Below are positions 1 through 8,924 of a DNA stretch of 64,000 bases, piece after piece. Position 1 is the first letter of the stretch; the number at the start of each line of letters is the position of its first letter. This stretch comes from an uncultured bacterium. GTDB lineage: Bacteria > UBP6 > UBA1177. The stretch covers positions 1 through 64,000 of the forward strand of contig CAJOFY010000006.1 in assembly GCA_905233945.1 (NCBI GenBank), given 5' to 3'. The translations under genes and the position numbers were made by a program. The notes under the pieces were generated by a model. It was not told where the DNA came from. It ran no database searches and saw nothing but the letters and a program-made list of their open reading frames with translations.

Positions 1-120
1 ATAAGGTTTTGTTTCATAACCGACAGGCTGCCAGTATACTTCCTTGCAGAAATCGTGAAGATATTTCAAATATTTCTGATCTATAGAAATGAATTTCAGA
101 TTATTTTTCAGAGAGAACAC
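1..120 (-). CDS. Type III toxin, ToxN/AbiQ-like, N-terminal 40 aa (runs off window start)
   Basis: Manual translation from GTG at 120: MFSLKNNLKFISIDQKYLKYLHDFCKEVYWQPVGYETKPY; matches the KFxxIxxKYIKYLKEFDxxV pattern of ToxN N-termini; RBS GAGGAAAACT upstream. Confidence 0.62.
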   Translation of the reverse strand, partial: MFSLKNNLKFISIDQKYLKYLHDFCKEVYWQPVGYETKPY

Positions 121-130
121 AGTTTTCCTC

Positions 131-160
131 AAAAAAAATAGGCTGCCCGAAAGCAGCCCT
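131..160 (-). terminator. Rho-independent terminator upstream of the toxN-like gene
   Basis: Minus strand AGGGCTGC-TTTCGG-GCAGCC-TATTTTTTTT. Confidence 0.75.
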
Positions 161-218
161 CGTTAATCTTCATCTCTTTGCGGAAATCCGCAGGTTAATG
201 GAGACCTTCCGACCAAGA

Positions 219-246
219 AGTATAGAGATGAAAATAAAAATGTCAA
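219..246 (-). promoter_or_regulatory. Sigma70-like promoter for a short RNA upstream of the toxN-like gene
   Basis: Minus strand TTGACA - 16 nt - TATACT, followed ~60 nt later by the terminator. Confidence 0.65.
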
Positions 247-311
247 GATAAAATGAAAAATTTTTCTAATTTATTTTTTATTTTTCTTGAATGCGTTTGC
301 TGCGAAACTTT

Positions 312-413
312 GACCTCACCTCTTTGAATTCCCCTCTCCAGTGTGGCGAGGGGAGTCGTCATGTTGAGCGAAGCGAAACATCTCTGACCTTGAACGGAAA
401 TGGAAATTATTTT
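312..413. repeat. Direct repeat copy 1 (79 bp core 312-390 plus 21 bp 393-413)
   Basis: 78/79 identity to 1387-1465; second shared block aacggaaatggaaattatttt. Confidence 0.9.
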
Positions 414-495
414 AACGATGCATTTTCTTAATGATGAAATTTTTTGTTGATATATATTAGAAAATCAATATTCTTAATTTGCAAAAACTGTTCAA

Positions 496-1376
496 TTGGA
501 TAATGATATGCAAAACAACACAACTAATCAATTTGATTTTAAAGAAAATGAAATAGTTTTGTATCAGCCGAATGATGCTGTTCATTTGGAAGTCAGAATG
601 GCAGACGAAACCGTTTGGCTCAGCCGTATTCAAATGGCAGAGTTGTTTGACCGTGACATCAAAACAATAGGAAAACATATCGCTAATGCACGACATGAAG
701 AATTGAAAGGACAAGTGGTGGTCGCAAAATTTGCGACTACCACTCAGCACGGAGCAATTCAAGGTAAAACACAGACACACTTGACGGAATATTACAATCT
801 TGATGTCATTATTTCCGTCGGTTACCGCGTCAAATCAAATCGGGGCGTAGAGTTTAGAAAGTGGGCAACCAGCGTTTTGAAGGACTATCTTCTTAAAGGT
901 TATTCCATAAACCAAAGGATTGAACGCCTTGAAAACCGTGTAAGCAAGACGGAAGAGAAAATAGATTTTTTGTCCGCACCTCGTTGCCGCCGGCAGAAGG
1001 AATTTTCTTCAACGGTCAGATTTTCGATGCCTATACATTTGTGTGCGACCTGATCCGCAGTGCGAAAAAACAGATAATATTGTTCGATAATTACATCGAT
1101 GACAGCGTTCTTAAAATGCTCGACAAACATAGTGACGGTGTTGATGTCAGCATTCTGACCAAAAGCGTTTCACCGCAGCTGCAGCTTGATATTGAGAAGC
1201 ACAATTCCCAATATTCTCCAATAAAATTACAAGTTTTCACAAATTCTCACGACCGCTTTCTATGCATTGATGAGACGGTTTATCACATCGGGGCATCGCT
1301 CAAAGATTTGGGCAAAAAGTGGTTCGCTTTCAATAAAATGGAAATCGATACCGAGAGCTTGATGAAAAAATTATGA
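496..1376 (+). pseudogene. RhuM family protein with PLD-like C-terminal region, split by a -1 frame change
   Basis: ORF 496-1053 carries the RhuM N-terminal region; ORF 984-1376 continues as FFVRTSLPPAEGIFFNGQIFDAYTF...HIGASLKDLGKKW in the -1 frame; T TTT TTG at 966-972. Confidence 0.75.
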
Positions 1377-1386
1377 TGGCGGCTCA

Positions 1387-1556
1387 GACCTCACCTCTTT
1401 GGATTCCCCTCTCCAGTGTGGCGAGGGGAGTCGTCATGTTGAGCGAAGCGAAACATCTCTGACCTCTCCGTCACTGCGTGACACCTCCCCTGCCTCAGGG
1501 GAGACAAGAAGCGGTAGAAATATCTTATAACTTTAAACGGAAATGGAAATTATTTT
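1387..1556. repeat. Direct repeat copy 2 with an extra 70 bp carrying hairpins
   Basis: 1387-1465 matches copy 1; 1466-1535 contains GTCACTGCGTGAC and CTCCCCTGCCTCAGGGGAG; 1536-1556 matches 393-413. Confidence 0.9.
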
Positions 1557-1735
1557 GGGGAGTAGGAGACTTCCGGTTCCGCTGCGGCGGCGAAACCGCT
1601 GTCAAGGTCGGGGTATTCGAAAGGTTTTTGCGGGTTTTTGCCGATCCGTGAGGCGATTTTCGCCATCGTTTCTTCGAAAGAGGATGATTTCAGCTCGCAT
1701 TCCCAGACAACGATCACATTCCAGCCGCTTTGTAA
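1550..1735 (-). pseudogene. Very short patch repair endonuclease (Vsr) C-terminal remnant
   Basis: Minus strand encodes SGWNVIVVWECELKSSSFEETMAKIASRIGKNPQKPFEYPDLDSGFAAAAEPEVSYSPK*, with the Vsr GW-V-VWECELK motif; no N-terminal part upstream. Confidence 0.65.
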
Positions 1736-2470
1736 TTAAGCTCTACCAAGAAAAATGACATCTTGATGATATTTTAGGTTCGAGAGTAAATCTGCAGAGA
1801 TTTTTAAATCGAATTTTTTGTTTTGATCTATCTTTAACAAATCTATGTTTTGGTTTTCAAATTCTTTGGAACAAACAATTCTTCCTTCATCGCTGAAAGT
1901 TATCAGTCCGACATCAAACAGTTTGTCGTAAAGCGGTGAAAGAAGAAATCCGTTTTCTGAACTTAAACGCTGCTCATTAGTGCTGACAGCCCACGGTTTT
2001 ATATGGCTGGCAAGAAGTATTCTTCTATCATTAACGCCTGTTACAATGCAGCGACCGTCATATTTTTCGATCAATTTTTCACGAAAAATACCTTGTCCAA
2101 TTCTTGCACTGATAATGGCTTTACGTTCTGTTTCGGTAATTGTTTTAGGAGTCTCTATAAACTGTTCGTATGAGGTGTCGAGTAAAAGCGCATCATTAGC
2201 AGCAAGGAAATTACGATATTGCTTTAAAGAATTGCTGTACATATTGTTGCCACGGCTATTTTTTTCCACAAATAGACTGCTTAAAAACGCTTTTTGTATA
2301 GCAATATCGAGTTCACTTAAAGTCATTTCGGTTAAAGGCTTTTCGGTTAATTTCCAAACAATAAAATCTTTTGAGCAAGCATTTAATCCGCTTTTATAAT
2401 GCTGAGCGGTAGAATCACTTTTTAGAGCTGATAAAATCATCCAATCTTTAAAGGTTTGCAGATCTTGCAT
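1736..2470 (-). CDS. HNH endonuclease domain protein
   Basis: REKLIEKYDGRCIVTGVNDRRILLASHIKPWA...NGFLLSPLYDKLFDVGLITF. Confidence 0.8.
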   Translation of the reverse strand: MQDLQTFKDWMILSALKSDSTAQHYKSGLNACSKDFIVWKLTEKPLTEMTLSELDIAIQKAFLSSLFVEKNSRGNNMYSNSLKQYRNFLAANDALLLDTSYEQFIETPKTITETERKAIISARIGQGIFREKLIEKYDGRCIVTGVNDRRILLASHIKPWAVSTNEQRLSSENGFLLSPLYDKLFDVGLITFSDEGRIVCSKEFENQNIDLLKIDQNKKFDLKISADLLSNLKYHQDVIFLGRA

Positions 2471-2753
2471 TTTTTACTCCTTTCAAACAAAAACCTGAAA
2501 ACATATTTTTTTTTACGCGGAAATCAATTCTGAAGTTGCAAAAAGTCGACAGACTATAAGTATCAAAATTCCCCTGCGGTTATTGTCGCTGACGGCGGGG
2601 CGGGAAGGTGCGCCGCGCGGCGGCTTTTAAATAAGCTCACTTCAAACTGTGCGCTTGAAGCGCAAACTTTGCACAGACATATATCTGGAACTTGAATTTT
2701 GATAAAATTCTGATAAAATACTGATAACTTTTTGCATTTTTTAGGAGGAAATT

Positions 2754-3017
2754 ATGCAAATTCGCCCAGTCTCAGATCTACGCAACAAATTCTCTGACAT
2801 AGAGAGTTTGGTTTTTTCAAAGAAAGAGCCGGTTTTCCTGACAAAAAACGGTTACGGTTCTATGGTGGTGATGAGCCTTGATATGTATGAAAGCCTTACC
2901 GAAAATATCGAGGCAAAACTTGACGCTGCGGATATTCAGGCTGAAGAGAGCCCGGAACGTCTTTCCCATGATGAAGTTTTTGATGCTGTCCGAGCACGCA
3001 TAGGGTCAACTAAATGA
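2754..3017 (+). CDS. Type II antitoxin, Phd/YefM family
   Basis: MQIRPVSDLRNKFSDIESLV...EPVFLTKNGYGSMVVMSLDMYESL. Confidence 0.85.
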   Translation: MQIRPVSDLRNKFSDIESLVFSKKEPVFLTKNGYGSMVVMSLDMYESLTENIEAKLDAADIQAEESPERLSHDEVFDAVRARIGSTK

Positions 3018-3043
3018 GCTACAAGTTACGTTATCTTCCCGTT
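3014..3043 (+). pseudogene. RelE/ParE-type toxin 5' stub
   Basis: ATG overlaps the antitoxin stop (ATGA); reads MSYKLRYLPV, then runs into the 3' end of a convergent gene. Confidence 0.5.
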
Positions 3044-3236
3044 ACAGATCTTCCAGGGCTTTCTTTTCCTTTTCTTCGACTGTTTTGACGGCGTCGTTGA
3101 GTTTCTTTTCAGCTTCCTGCTTCATTTCGATCATTTTCTGCGCTTCAGTTGCGGGGGTCGGCGGCTGTTTCCCGCATGAGGAGAGAAGAAGCGAGAACAA
3201 AAGGGCAAAAATTGCGATAATTGATGATCTTTTCAT
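3042..3236 (-). CDS. Small lipoprotein
   Basis: Signal peptide with LLLSSCGK lipobox, helical charged tail. Confidence 0.65.
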   Translation of the reverse strand: MKRSSIIAIFALLFSLLLSSCGKQPPTPATEAQKMIEMKQEAEKKLNDAVKTVEEKEKKALEDL

Positions 3237-3248
3237 TTATGCCTCCTG

Positions 3249-3764
3249 TTACAGATACTTTACTGTCGCTTCCAGCGGTTTCTTTTCGGTGTGTCTGGGC
3301 GATGGTTCCGCATCCGCAGCCGCGTAGCCGAGATCCATGAAAAGGACTGATCTTTCGTTTGCCGGGAGGTCGAACGCCTTTTCGAGCGCAGTGTTTCCGA
3401 ACATGTTGCACCAGGTCGTGCCGAGCCCGAGTTCAGCCGCCTGAAGCATGATGTGGGTCGCGACGATGCTGACATCCTCGATCCCGGCGTGGATCCCTTC
3501 TTCATTCGGGTTTTTCCAATCTTCATCAGTATTGTAGGTGAAAATGAGAACTGTCGGCGCGTTGTAGCGGCACGGAGTCAGAGTGTCGAGTTTTGCGAGC
3601 AGGGCTGCGTCCTCAATGACGTAAATCCTCTGCGGCTGCTGGTTTTTCGCGGTCGGAGCGATGTTTCCTGCTTCAAGAATTTTGTCGAGGATCTCCTTTT
3701 CCACTTTTTTGTCCGAATAACTCCTGACAGAGTAGCGTTTTTTCGCGAGTTCGATGAAATCCAT
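3249..3764 (-). CDS. Nitroreductase family protein
   Basis: MDFIELAKKRYSVRSYSDKKVEKEILDKILEAGNIAPTAKNQQPQRIYVI. Confidence 0.9.
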   Translation of the reverse strand: MDFIELAKKRYSVRSYSDKKVEKEILDKILEAGNIAPTAKNQQPQRIYVIEDAALLAKLDTLTPCRYNAPTVLIFTYNTDEDWKNPNEEGIHAGIEDVSIVATHIMLQAAELGLGTTWCNMFGNTALEKAFDLPANERSVLFMDLGYAAADAEPSPRHTEKKPLEATVKYL

Positions 3765-3773
3765 GTTTCCTCC

Positions 3774-6005
3774 TTAGTTGTAGATTATTTCTGCGCCGAA
3801 TGGTTCGAGCGTGATCTCGATTTTGTTTTTCGCTTCTATTTCCTCGCCGGAAAAGAGCGTTTCAAGCTTGCCGCTCAGTTTCAGTGCCGACAAGTCGAGG
3901 GTGATTTTCTCCTCGTCTTCTCCGTTGTTGAAGACGGCGATTACAGTGTCATCTCCCTGAACCATTGCGAAAGCGTAGATATTTTCCGAAACAGCGAGGT
4001 TTTTCCTCATTCCGTGCATGAGTGCCGGATGGTTTTTGCGGAAGTTACCGAGAATTTGAGTGTGCGAAAGGTTTTCCTTCTGGTTTTCGCTCAGATCGTC
4101 GCCGAAAAGAGCCATTCTTCTGTTGTCGGGATCGTTCGCGCCCGGCATTCCGAATTCGTCGCCCTGATAGATTATCGGGATCCCGGGGTGGGTGAACATG
4201 AACGTCAAAGCGTTGCGCATTTTTTTGAACGGAAGCTCCTCTTCAGGCAGCTCCGGAGAGTTTTCCCACACTTTCTGGTCAGCTTCTGCGCCTCCCTGCG
4301 ACGAAACACCGTCAAAATCCTTGTTCGCAAGGCTCAGAGCCCTCGCAACATCGTGATTTCCGATGAAATTGCCCATGATCGAGCCTTTGTAAAAGTCGTT
4401 CTGATAGCGGTAGTCGTTGGTTTTGAGGAATTTAGAGAAAGTCTCAAAATCCTCGCTCTGCAGGAGGAATGTCCGCACGATGTGGTGGTAAAGCGGGAAG
4501 TCGAACTGACCGTCGAGCTTGTTTTCGCCAAGGTAGTAGCCGATCTCGTCCCAGCCCATATCTCCTGTGAAAGTCTCGCCGATCATGTAGAAAAGGATTC
4601 CAGTCGTTGTGACCCTGCGCTGGATCGCAGTTTTCAGAGTTGTTGTAAAGTCGAGTTCCATGAGCCGTATCGCGTCAAGACGCAGGCCGTCGATGTCGAA
4701 TTCCTGAATGAGCCAGATCAAGTGATTGATGACCGCTTCCATCGCCTCGTCGCTGCGGTAGTTTATGTCGGCGAGATAATCGGTGAACCAGCAGTCGATC
4801 GGTCTTTCCCAGCCGCATGAATAGCCGCCGTTCGAATTTGCCGGAAGACCATCTTTTGCCATATTGAACCAGCCGCGGTTTTTGTATGTTTTCCAGAGAT
4901 ATGAATCGGTGTGGACGTGATTTGGCACGAAGTCAAACATTACTCTTATTCCCTTTTTATGCGCTTTCTGAATGAGCTCGTGCAGCTTTTCCTCGCTTCC
5001 GAAGTGCTTTTCAATTGGCGAATCGAGTCCAGGAATGTGAAGTTCGTTCGTCCAGCCCGTCGCAATAGGCCAGTATGAGTGGTAAGCCGCGTAGTAACGG
5101 CTGTCTCCGCCCATTCCCTTGCCGGGATTTTCTGTATTTGCTATGGGAGAGCTGATCCACAGGACGTTTACACCCATGCCGGAAAAGTAGTTGTCGTCGA
5201 TTTTGTCGATGATCCCCTGAAAATCGCCCCCCTGCCAGTTCGCTTTTTCGTCGATGTCTGAAAACGGATTGTCGTTGCTTTCGTCGCCGTTTTTGAAGCG
5301 GTCTGTCATAAGCTGGTACATGAAGGAATCCTGCCATTCAAACGGCGTTTTCTCGATCCATACCGGCACCGTGAGAACTTCCGAGGCAAAACCGTCGGTA
5401 TCGAAAATTTTGAAGAACCATGTGAACTTTCCGCTTTCTTTTGCTTCGTAATCTATAGAAATCATTCCTGTTTTCTTATCAAACGAATAATCGGCCCCGT
5501 CTCTTCCGAGCAGAATCTCCGATTTTTTGAAATCGGGGTCTTTGCCTGAAATTCCGGCAGTGAACCGGATCTGGAACTTTATGTTTTTTCCGGAAATTTC
5601 AGGCCTTCCGGCAAGTTCTATTTTCGGATAGCGGCAGTCTTTCACCTCGAGTTTGCTGTACCGGATGTCTTTGTCGAACATCGTGAGCGGATTTGCGGGA
5701 TCGAGGAACGATTTCGAGTTTTTTGCCGAGAAAAAACTGTACGGGTAGTTCCCGGGAGCGAGAAAAAGTTCAGTGCTCCAGACTCCGTCCTTGTAGGTCA
5801 TCGGGGTCGAGAGCGACCAGTTGTTGAACGAACTTTTGATGTAGAGATCATCCTCGGCGCGTCCGTTTACCGAAAGTATTACTCCGCGGCAGTAGTTACC
5901 CTGAGACTCGCTGCCGCCGCAGGAAATGAAGATTGACATGAGAGCCGATAATATCAGCGCTGTAAGCGCTTTTACATGGTTGAAAGGAATACATGAATTG
6001 TCCAT
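3774..6005 (-). CDS. GH13 alpha-amylase-family lipoprotein with N-terminal E-set/CBM-like region
   Basis: QLMTDRFKNGD, FDFVPNH, DGLRLDAIR, MIGETFTG, GNHD motifs; ISCGG lipobox; RBS gaaggag. Confidence 0.92.
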   Translation of the reverse strand: MDNSCIPFNHVKALTALILSALMSIFISCGGSESQGNYCRGVILSVNGRAEDDLYIKSSFNNWSLSTPMTYKDGVWSTELFLAPGNYPYSFFSAKNSKSFLDPANPLTMFDKDIRYSKLEVKDCRYPKIELAGRPEISGKNIKFQIRFTAGISGKDPDFKKSEILLGRDGADYSFDKKTGMISIDYEAKESGKFTWFFKIFDTDGFASEVLTVPVWIEKTPFEWQDSFMYQLMTDRFKNGDESNDNPFSDIDEKANWQGGDFQGIIDKIDDNYFSGMGVNVLWISSPIANTENPGKGMGGDSRYYAAYHSYWPIATGWTNELHIPGLDSPIEKHFGSEEKLHELIQKAHKKGIRVMFDFVPNHVHTDSYLWKTYKNRGWFNMAKDGLPANSNGGYSCGWERPIDCWFTDYLADINYRSDEAMEAVINHLIWLIQEFDIDGLRLDAIRLMELDFTTTLKTAIQRRVTTTGILFYMIGETFTGDMGWDEIGYYLGENKLDGQFDFPLYHHIVRTFLLQSEDFETFSKFLKTNDYRYQNDFYKGSIMGNFIGNHDVARALSLANKDFDGVSSQGGAEADQKVWENSPELPEEELPFKKMRNALTFMFTHPGIPIIYQGDEFGMPGANDPDNRRMALFGDDLSENQKENLSHTQILGNFRKNHPALMHGMRKNLAVSENIYAFAMVQGDDTVIAVFNNGEDEEKITLDLSALKLSGKLETLFSGEEIEAKNKIEITLEPFGAEIIYN

Positions 6006-8902
6006 GTGTTTTCTCCTTCATGTGGTTTTAAATTAAATCCTGCCTGAGCCGTTATTGAGCCGATAGGCGATGCGTAGAGCAGACCTCCGCCGGAAGCATA
6101 GCGGAAAAGCTCTCCTTCACCGACGTGAGAGGCTTCTTCCCAGAGGTTGCCGATGTCGCAGAACCCGACGAAATAAAGGTCCGTAACTATTTTGACCCGA
6201 AGCTCGTTACGCATAAACATATAAAATTTGCCTTCAGCCATTTCCCCTTTCTGGTCGATTGGAAGGAGCTCGTTCGTGTAAAATCCGCGCATTGTCGAGT
6301 TTCCGCCGAGTTTCAGGACATCATCGGAAGAAAGTTCGCCGGAGTGGGGAAGGAGATAGGCCGAAGAGAGGTACGCGTGGTAGATCAGCCTGTCTGTCGA
6401 TAAGATATCGCCTGCGAAGTTGGTTCTGTAATGGAGCGGGATATATATCGCAAGTCCGCCTTCAAAGAGCGAATACTGGTTCGTGTCACCGGCTACAGAT
6501 GAGGTGTTCTGATATCTCAGCGAAAGTTTCCACCCTTTTGTCGGGAAGAAAATCGAATCGCGGAAGTCGATATATCCTCTGATTTCAGGCGAAATCACGA
6601 GTCTCTGCAGGATTTCATAGCTGACATCGCCTCCTTCAGCGACTTCATAGTCTTTTTCGTATCTGTAGGCGAGCTCGAAACCGGTCGAGATGTAGTAACG
6701 GTTGCTGAAACGCCGGAAAATACTGAAATATAAACCGTTTTTGTCAATCATGTAGGGAAGACCGCCGTTGCTTCTGATATCATGGACATGGAAAGCGTCG
6801 ATCTGCGAGGAAAGAGGGACTTTCGGAATGTATGTGTCCTGAAAAAGGAATGTCAGGGTTATCTTTCTTTCAGTCTTCTGCCAGTCTGTGAAGTCTTCAG
6901 AGTAGTATTTTTTGAAGCGGTCGTTCATAAAAAGTTCGATTTTTCTTGAAACTTTGATGCTGATTTTTGACGAGATGCCCGATTTTCCCATGTTTTTCCA
7001 CTCGAATATGCCGAGAGCTCTCACACCTTCATCCGTGCTTACTCCGACGCCGGGCGTGATTTTAAATCGTTCCGCCTCGCTCACAGTGACTACAAGATCC
7101 TTTTCTTCGTTCGGGAACTCGGGGTCGATGAAGTCGATGTCGACAGACTGGAAAATGCCGGTTTGAAGCATATTCCTGCGGCTGTACTGGAACGAGTCGC
7201 CTTCAAGGACATCTCCCGGGTCGATTCTCAGAATATGTCTTACGACCCACGGCGATGTCAGGTAATTGCCGGCGATTACGACCTCTGTGACTTTGACTTT
7301 GAAAAGGTATTCGACATTGAAAGTGATGAAAACTTTGTCCGCTTTTGTCACTTTTTCATGAGTTATGAGGTGAAAAATGTAGCCTTCGTTGTTAAGGAAG
7401 TCAGTTATTCTCTTCTGGTAGGCCTGAACAATTCTTTCGTTGAAAGGAACCGGTTTCGGCAGCTTGATTTTCTTTTTTATGGCCTTGTCAAGCTTTTCGT
7501 CGCCGGTGAAAGCCTCGACTCCAGAAAGAAAATACTGCGTTTTTTCGGCTATGTTTATGTCGAGAGTAAGTTTTCCGTCGCTTTCAGTTATAGAAACATC
7601 CGAAACATCGACATCGGCATAACCTCCGTTCTGGTAGATTTTTTCGGTCATTTCCCTGATTTCTTCGAGGTATGCCTTGGGGACGGCGTTGGGGGAGTCC
7701 GGTTTGCCGATTTTGTCTTTTCTGCTGTCCTTCAGTGTTCTTTCTCGGGAGCCGTCGGTGTCAGTGTAGCCGCCGCCGGTGTGGGTTCTGTTGATCATGA
7801 TTCTTGGAAAATTTTCCTCTTCGATCCTGTCGGCTATGAAGTCGGTGAGCCTTGCGGTCACGATTTTCCGGTTTCTCTCGTTGCTCGTGCCGTTAAGGAC
7901 GATTCCGTTGATGAAGCGTCTTTCGTTCTCCTTGATTTTGACGCTGATAGTGCTTTCTGCCTCGTTCATCACTGATTTTTCCAGAATTTCCACTTTGATT
8001 TCGGCATCGTGGAATGCGTAGGCCTGATAGAGTATTTCGAGTTTTTTCTGCACTTTTACTGTGTCGAAGTGGTAGTTCGGAACATCTTTTACTACCTTTG
8101 CGATTGTGTCCGGCGAAAACCAGTAAGCCCCTTCGATATTTATTGAAAAGTGGCTCCCTTTTTTGACAGTGAGCGCAAGAACGCCGTTTGGGCGCTTGTC
8201 CGATGTCACAGCAATGTTCAGATAGCCTTCATTTTTGTATCTGTCAATGATGAAATACTCGATTTCAGTTATGTTTTTGTCGGTGTAAGGCTGTCCTTTG
8301 AAAGAGGATTCAAGGTCGAATTTCAGCTTTTTGAACTCAGTTCTGTTGAACTCTCCGTTAAGTTTGAAGTGCTTGATTTTTTCCTGAGGTCCCTCTTTTA
8401 TGTCGATTGTCATTTTAATCGCTGTCGGCGAGATTTTTTCGGTCGCGATGCTTACACGGGCTGAAAAATAGCCGTTTTCGCGGTAGTAGTAGATGATTTC
8501 TTCCCGTATTTTCGCGATGTTGTCTTCGTAGTATAACGAGTTGAGCCCGATTCCCGATGCGAGTTTGAGCTCTCTGTCGGTCAGGTGATAGTTGCCCCTG
8601 ATTTTTATGTTTTCAATGATGAGCTGAGGAATGCCGGTGATTTTTATTCTGACTTTGTCCTTTCCCGATTTTTCGGAAGTCACGATTATCTGCTCGAACT
8701 TTTTCGAAGCGTATAGCAGTTTTACTGTCCGTCTGACTTTTTTGATCGACAAAGGCTCGTTTTTCTTGATTTTTATCCAGCGCGAAAAGTCTGATTTCGG
8801 CAGCGGGCTCTCCCAGACAACTTCGGATACAATATCAGCCCCGTAAATCGGAAAAAACAGTAAAATTGAAAAAAGTAATAATAAAAACCGATACTTGATC
8901 AA
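5972..8902 (-). CDS. Omp85/BamA-family outer membrane protein with many POTRA repeats
   Basis: Repeated POTRA-like segments and C-terminal D15/surface-antigen barrel (LGGNSTMRGFYTNELLP...GFCDIGNLWEEAS). Confidence 0.88.
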   Translation of the reverse strand: MIKYRFLLLLFSILLFFPIYGADIVSEVVWESPLPKSDFSRWIKIKKNEPLSIKKVRRTVKLLYASKKFEQIIVTSEKSGKDKVRIKITGIPQLIIENIKIRGNYHLTDRELKLASGIGLNSLYYEDNIAKIREEIIYYYRENGYFSARVSIATEKISPTAIKMTIDIKEGPQEKIKHFKLNGEFNRTEFKKLKFDLESSFKGQPYTDKNITEIEYFIIDRYKNEGYLNIAVTSDKRPNGVLALTVKKGSHFSINIEGAYWFSPDTIAKVVKDVPNYHFDTVKVQKKLEILYQAYAFHDAEIKVEILEKSVMNEAESTISVKIKENERRFINGIVLNGTSNERNRKIVTARLTDFIADRIEEENFPRIMINRTHTGGGYTDTDGSRERTLKDSRKDKIGKPDSPNAVPKAYLEEIREMTEKIYQNGGYADVDVSDVSITESDGKLTLDINIAEKTQYFLSGVEAFTGDEKLDKAIKKKIKLPKPVPFNERIVQAYQKRITDFLNNEGYIFHLITHEKVTKADKVFITFNVEYLFKVKVTEVVIAGNYLTSPWVVRHILRIDPGDVLEGDSFQYSRRNMLQTGIFQSVDIDFIDPEFPNEEKDLVVTVSEAERFKITPGVGVSTDEGVRALGIFEWKNMGKSGISSKISIKVSRKIELFMNDRFKKYYSEDFTDWQKTERKITLTFLFQDTYIPKVPLSSQIDAFHVHDIRSNGGLPYMIDKNGLYFSIFRRFSNRYYISTGFELAYRYEKDYEVAEGGDVSYEILQRLVISPEIRGYIDFRDSIFFPTKGWKLSLRYQNTSSVAGDTNQYSLFEGGLAIYIPLHYRTNFAGDILSTDRLIYHAYLSSAYLLPHSGELSSDDVLKLGGNSTMRGFYTNELLPIDQKGEMAEGKFYMFMRNELRVKIVTDLYFVGFCDIGNLWEEASHVGEGELFRYASGGGLLYASPIGSITAQAGFNLKPHEGENTWTIHVFLSTM

Positions 8903-8924
8903 TATTTAAACCGGCGGAAAATCA

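Noticed and set aside
3453-4820. 455-aa plus-strand ORF
   Set aside because: Antisense to the nitroreductase and GH13 genes; no recognisable domain; likely a codon-usage artefact.
7163-7975. 270-aa plus-strand ORF
   Set aside because: Fully antisense to the Omp85 gene, no domain or RBS support.
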